From Acetobacteraceae bacterium (GTDB lineage Bacteria > Pseudomonadota > Alphaproteobacteria > Acetobacterales > Acetobacteraceae), in the NCBI GenBank assembly GCA_027306955.1, contig DAHUXX010000180.1, positions 1 to 8,489 on the forward strand: a stretch of DNA of 8,489 nt, read 5' to 3'. This document shows, in pieces, positions 7,272 through 8,489 of this stretch. A model generated the notes under the pieces. The model was not told the DNA's origin, did no database searches, and was given only the letters and a program-made list of their open reading frames with translations. Within the stretch, counting starts at the first letter, position 1. Each line of letters opens with the position of its first letter. A program made the position numbers and the translations under genes.

Positions 7272-8009
7272 TCAGGCAGGCGCCTTCTCGTACGCCCGGT
7301 AAGCCTCGGCGAAGATCTCGTCCATCGGCCGGCCGGCGACGTATCCCTTCATGCCCCGCGGCTTGCGCACCCCCGGCAGCTGGCGCGGGCATTCCTCGAT
7401 CCTGCCCAGCACCGTGCGCACCGGCAGCAGCGCCGTCCAGGCCGGCACCGCGTAGTCCTCCTCCTCGTCGTGCACGCCGACGTCGCGGATCTTGGCCGAG
7501 GCCTGCTCGATCTCCATGCCGATGAAGCTGGTCGCCTTGATCTCCTGCTTCGTGGGCGGTCGCATCAGGCCGGCGCGGCCGGGGAAGAAGCGGTCGAGGA
7601 ACCGGTCCATCAGCCGCAGCTTTTCCTCCGGGTCGTCGATGAGGCGCGCGGTGCCGAATGCCATCACCGAGCGGTAATTCACCGAGTGGTTGAACCCGCA
7701 GCGCGCCAGCACGATCGCGTCCACATGCGTGACGGTGAGGCAGACCGGGAGTCCCCGCCCTTCGTTGCCCCCGCCCTGGTTGCGGATCATCCGGCTGGCC
7801 GAGGAGCCGTGCCAATAGAGCCGGTCGCCCTCGCGCCAGAACGAGGTCGGCGTGCAGTAGGGCTGCCCGTCGATCACGTAGGCGATGTGGCAGACCAGCG
7901 CCCGGTCCAGGATGTCGTACACGCTCGCCTTGTCGTAGTGCCCGCGCATCGGCCGGCGGACGACGCGGTTGCGCTTGCTGATGGGGAAGGAGTCGGCGCT
8001 CTTGCTCAC
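7272..8009 (-). CDS. Pyridoxamine 5'-phosphate oxidase family protein (FMN-binding split barrel, NimA-like)
   Basis: The 245-residue product resembles the Pyridox_ox_2/nitroimidazole-resistance-like group, small cytosolic flavin-binding proteins whose physiological substrates are mostly unknown. Seen: MRGHYDKASVYDILDRA (21-37), HIAYVIDGQPYCTPTSF (41-57), LYWHGSSASRM (64-74), YRSVMAFGTARLIDDPEEK (112-130) and a C-terminal EDYAVPAWTALLPV (184-197), in the order expected. The start is GTG at 8009, supported by GAGGA (8018-8022) 8 bases upstream; the longer frame upstream to 8088 gives unrelated sequence. It is divergent from the right GT9 gene across 137 bases and lies upstream of the ABC exporter on the same strand, so it may be co-transcribed with it. 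A true PdxH role is unlikely given the family, and no substrate can be read from the sequence. Confidence 0.88.
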   Translation of the reverse strand: MSKSADSFPISKRNRVVRRPMRGHYDKASVYDILDRALVCHIAYVIDGQPYCTPTSFWREGDRLYWHGSSASRMIRNQGGGNEGRGLPVCLTVTHVDAIVLARCGFNHSVNYRSVMAFGTARLIDDPEEKLRLMDRFLDRFFPGRAGLMRPPTKQEIKATSFIGMEIEQASAKIRDVGVHDEEEDYAVPAWTALLPVRTVLGRIEECPRQLPGVRKPRGMKGYVAGRPMDEIFAEAYRAYEKAPA

Positions 8010-8146
8010 GCGGGAAATCCTCGGTTGCGGCGCCTATGCAGCGTGAAGTGGTACGGCACGGAAGGTCCGTTTCGCGCCGCCGCGTCATACCATTCCACCA
8101 CCGGAGGGGGCTGGCCGAACGCCGGCGCAGCGGCTAGCCCTGCGCC

Positions 8147-8489
8147 ATGCACCGTGTCGGCGTCTATGTTGGGCTCGACCTGGTGGGCGACGGGCTGATC
8201 AAGCTGCCCTTCGTCCGCGCGTTGCGCCGCGCCTTTCCCGGGGCCGAGCTGACCTGGGTCGCGGGCGACGGCCGCAGTGCCTATGCCGGCGCGCTGGCGC
8301 CGCTGATGCACGGTCCGCAGGGGAGGGCCCTGCTCGACCGCGTGCTGGAGCAGACCGGCACCGGGACCGGGCTGCGCCGCGCGCTCGGCCCGCGCCTCGA
8401 CCTGCTCATCGACACCCAGGCGCATGTCGGCACTACGCTCGCGCTGCGCCTGCTGCGTCCGCGCCGCTTCGTCTCCGCCGCCGCCGGCT
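8147..8489 (+). CDS. Second glycosyltransferase family 9 protein, 3' part outside the window
   Basis: The 114 visible residues look like the N-terminal Rossmann half of a GT9 (ADP-heptose:LPS heptosyltransferase-like) enzyme: MHRVGVYVGLDLVGDGLIKL (1-20), then PFVRALRRAFPGAELTWVAG, and a later strand LDLLIDTQAHVGTTLALR. The pattern hydrophobic strand, G-D-x-L, P-F-x-R-A-L-R, F-P-x-A-x-L/I is characteristic. ATG at 8147 must be the start or very close to it, because an in-frame TAG lies at 8135-8137. No Shine-Dalgarno sequence is visible, so the message may be leaderless or weakly translated. It differs from the GT9 gene at the left end, so the two are not a recent duplication. It points away from the split-barrel gene. 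The sugar and acceptor cannot be told from this part. Confidence 0.78.
   Translation, partial: MHRVGVYVGLDLVGDGLIKLPFVRALRRAFPGAELTWVAGDGRSAYAGALAPLMHGPQGRALLDRVLEQTGTGTGLRRALGPRLDLLIDTQAHVGTTLALRLLRPRRFVSAAAG

Noticed and set aside
8045..8096. Imperfect inverted repeat (GAAGTGGTA at 8045-8053 and TACCATTCC at 8088-8096) between the divergent genes.
   Set aside because: Two mismatches in nine bases over a 34-base gap is no better than chance; no convincing promoter could be read for either gene in this 137-base region.
5229..8198. A 989-codon open frame on the plus strand opposite the ABC exporter and split-barrel genes.
   Set aside because: It is low-complexity (Arg, His, Ala, Gly rich), has no recognisable domain, and lies antisense to two genes with clear motifs; long antisense frames are expected at this GC content.

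Overview
This 8,489-base, very GC-rich window looks like the chromosome of an alphaproteobacterium, most likely of the Acetobacteraceae/Rhodospirillales. That placement is inferred from the cytochrome bc1 genes running straight into mtnP, the style of the proteins and the base composition; no rRNA or marker gene is present to confirm it. Genes are packed tightly and no stretch over 300 bases lacks a gene. I see no tRNA, rRNA, CRISPR array, insertion sequence or phage gene.

Layout. (1) Positions 1-454, minus: the first part of a glycosyltransferase family 9 (heptosyltransferase-like) gene that leaves the window on the left. (2) Positions 506-3728, minus: one operon-like run in the order petA remnant, petB, petC, mtnP. 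petB and petC look intact. petA is only 79 codons long: it keeps the two ends of a Rieske iron-sulfur protein but lacks the middle, with three of the four cluster ligands. A good sigma70-like promoter lies upstream at 3806-3834. (3) Positions 3898-4803, plus: hemF, oxygen-dependent coproporphyrinogen III oxidase, divergent from the pet genes. (4) Positions 4859-8009, minus: an FMN-binding split-barrel protein (pyridoxamine-phosphate-oxidase-like), an MsbA-like ABC exporter, and a small importer-type ABC permease with no partner genes in view. (5) Positions 8147-8489, plus: the start of a second glycosyltransferase family 9 gene that leaves the window on the right.

How the genes fit together. 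bc1 subunits and heme synthesis sit back to back, which is sensible because cytochromes b and c1 need heme. The GT9 genes at both ends and the MsbA-like exporter suggest lipopolysaccharide or other envelope glycolipid assembly. mtnP salvages methylthioadenosine and is a passenger in the pet operon.

The main surprise is the broken petA. A bc1 complex cannot work without a Rieske protein, so either a complete copy lies elsewhere in the genome, the complex is inactive in this strain, or the assembly is wrong here. I found no convincing undescribed multi-gene system.
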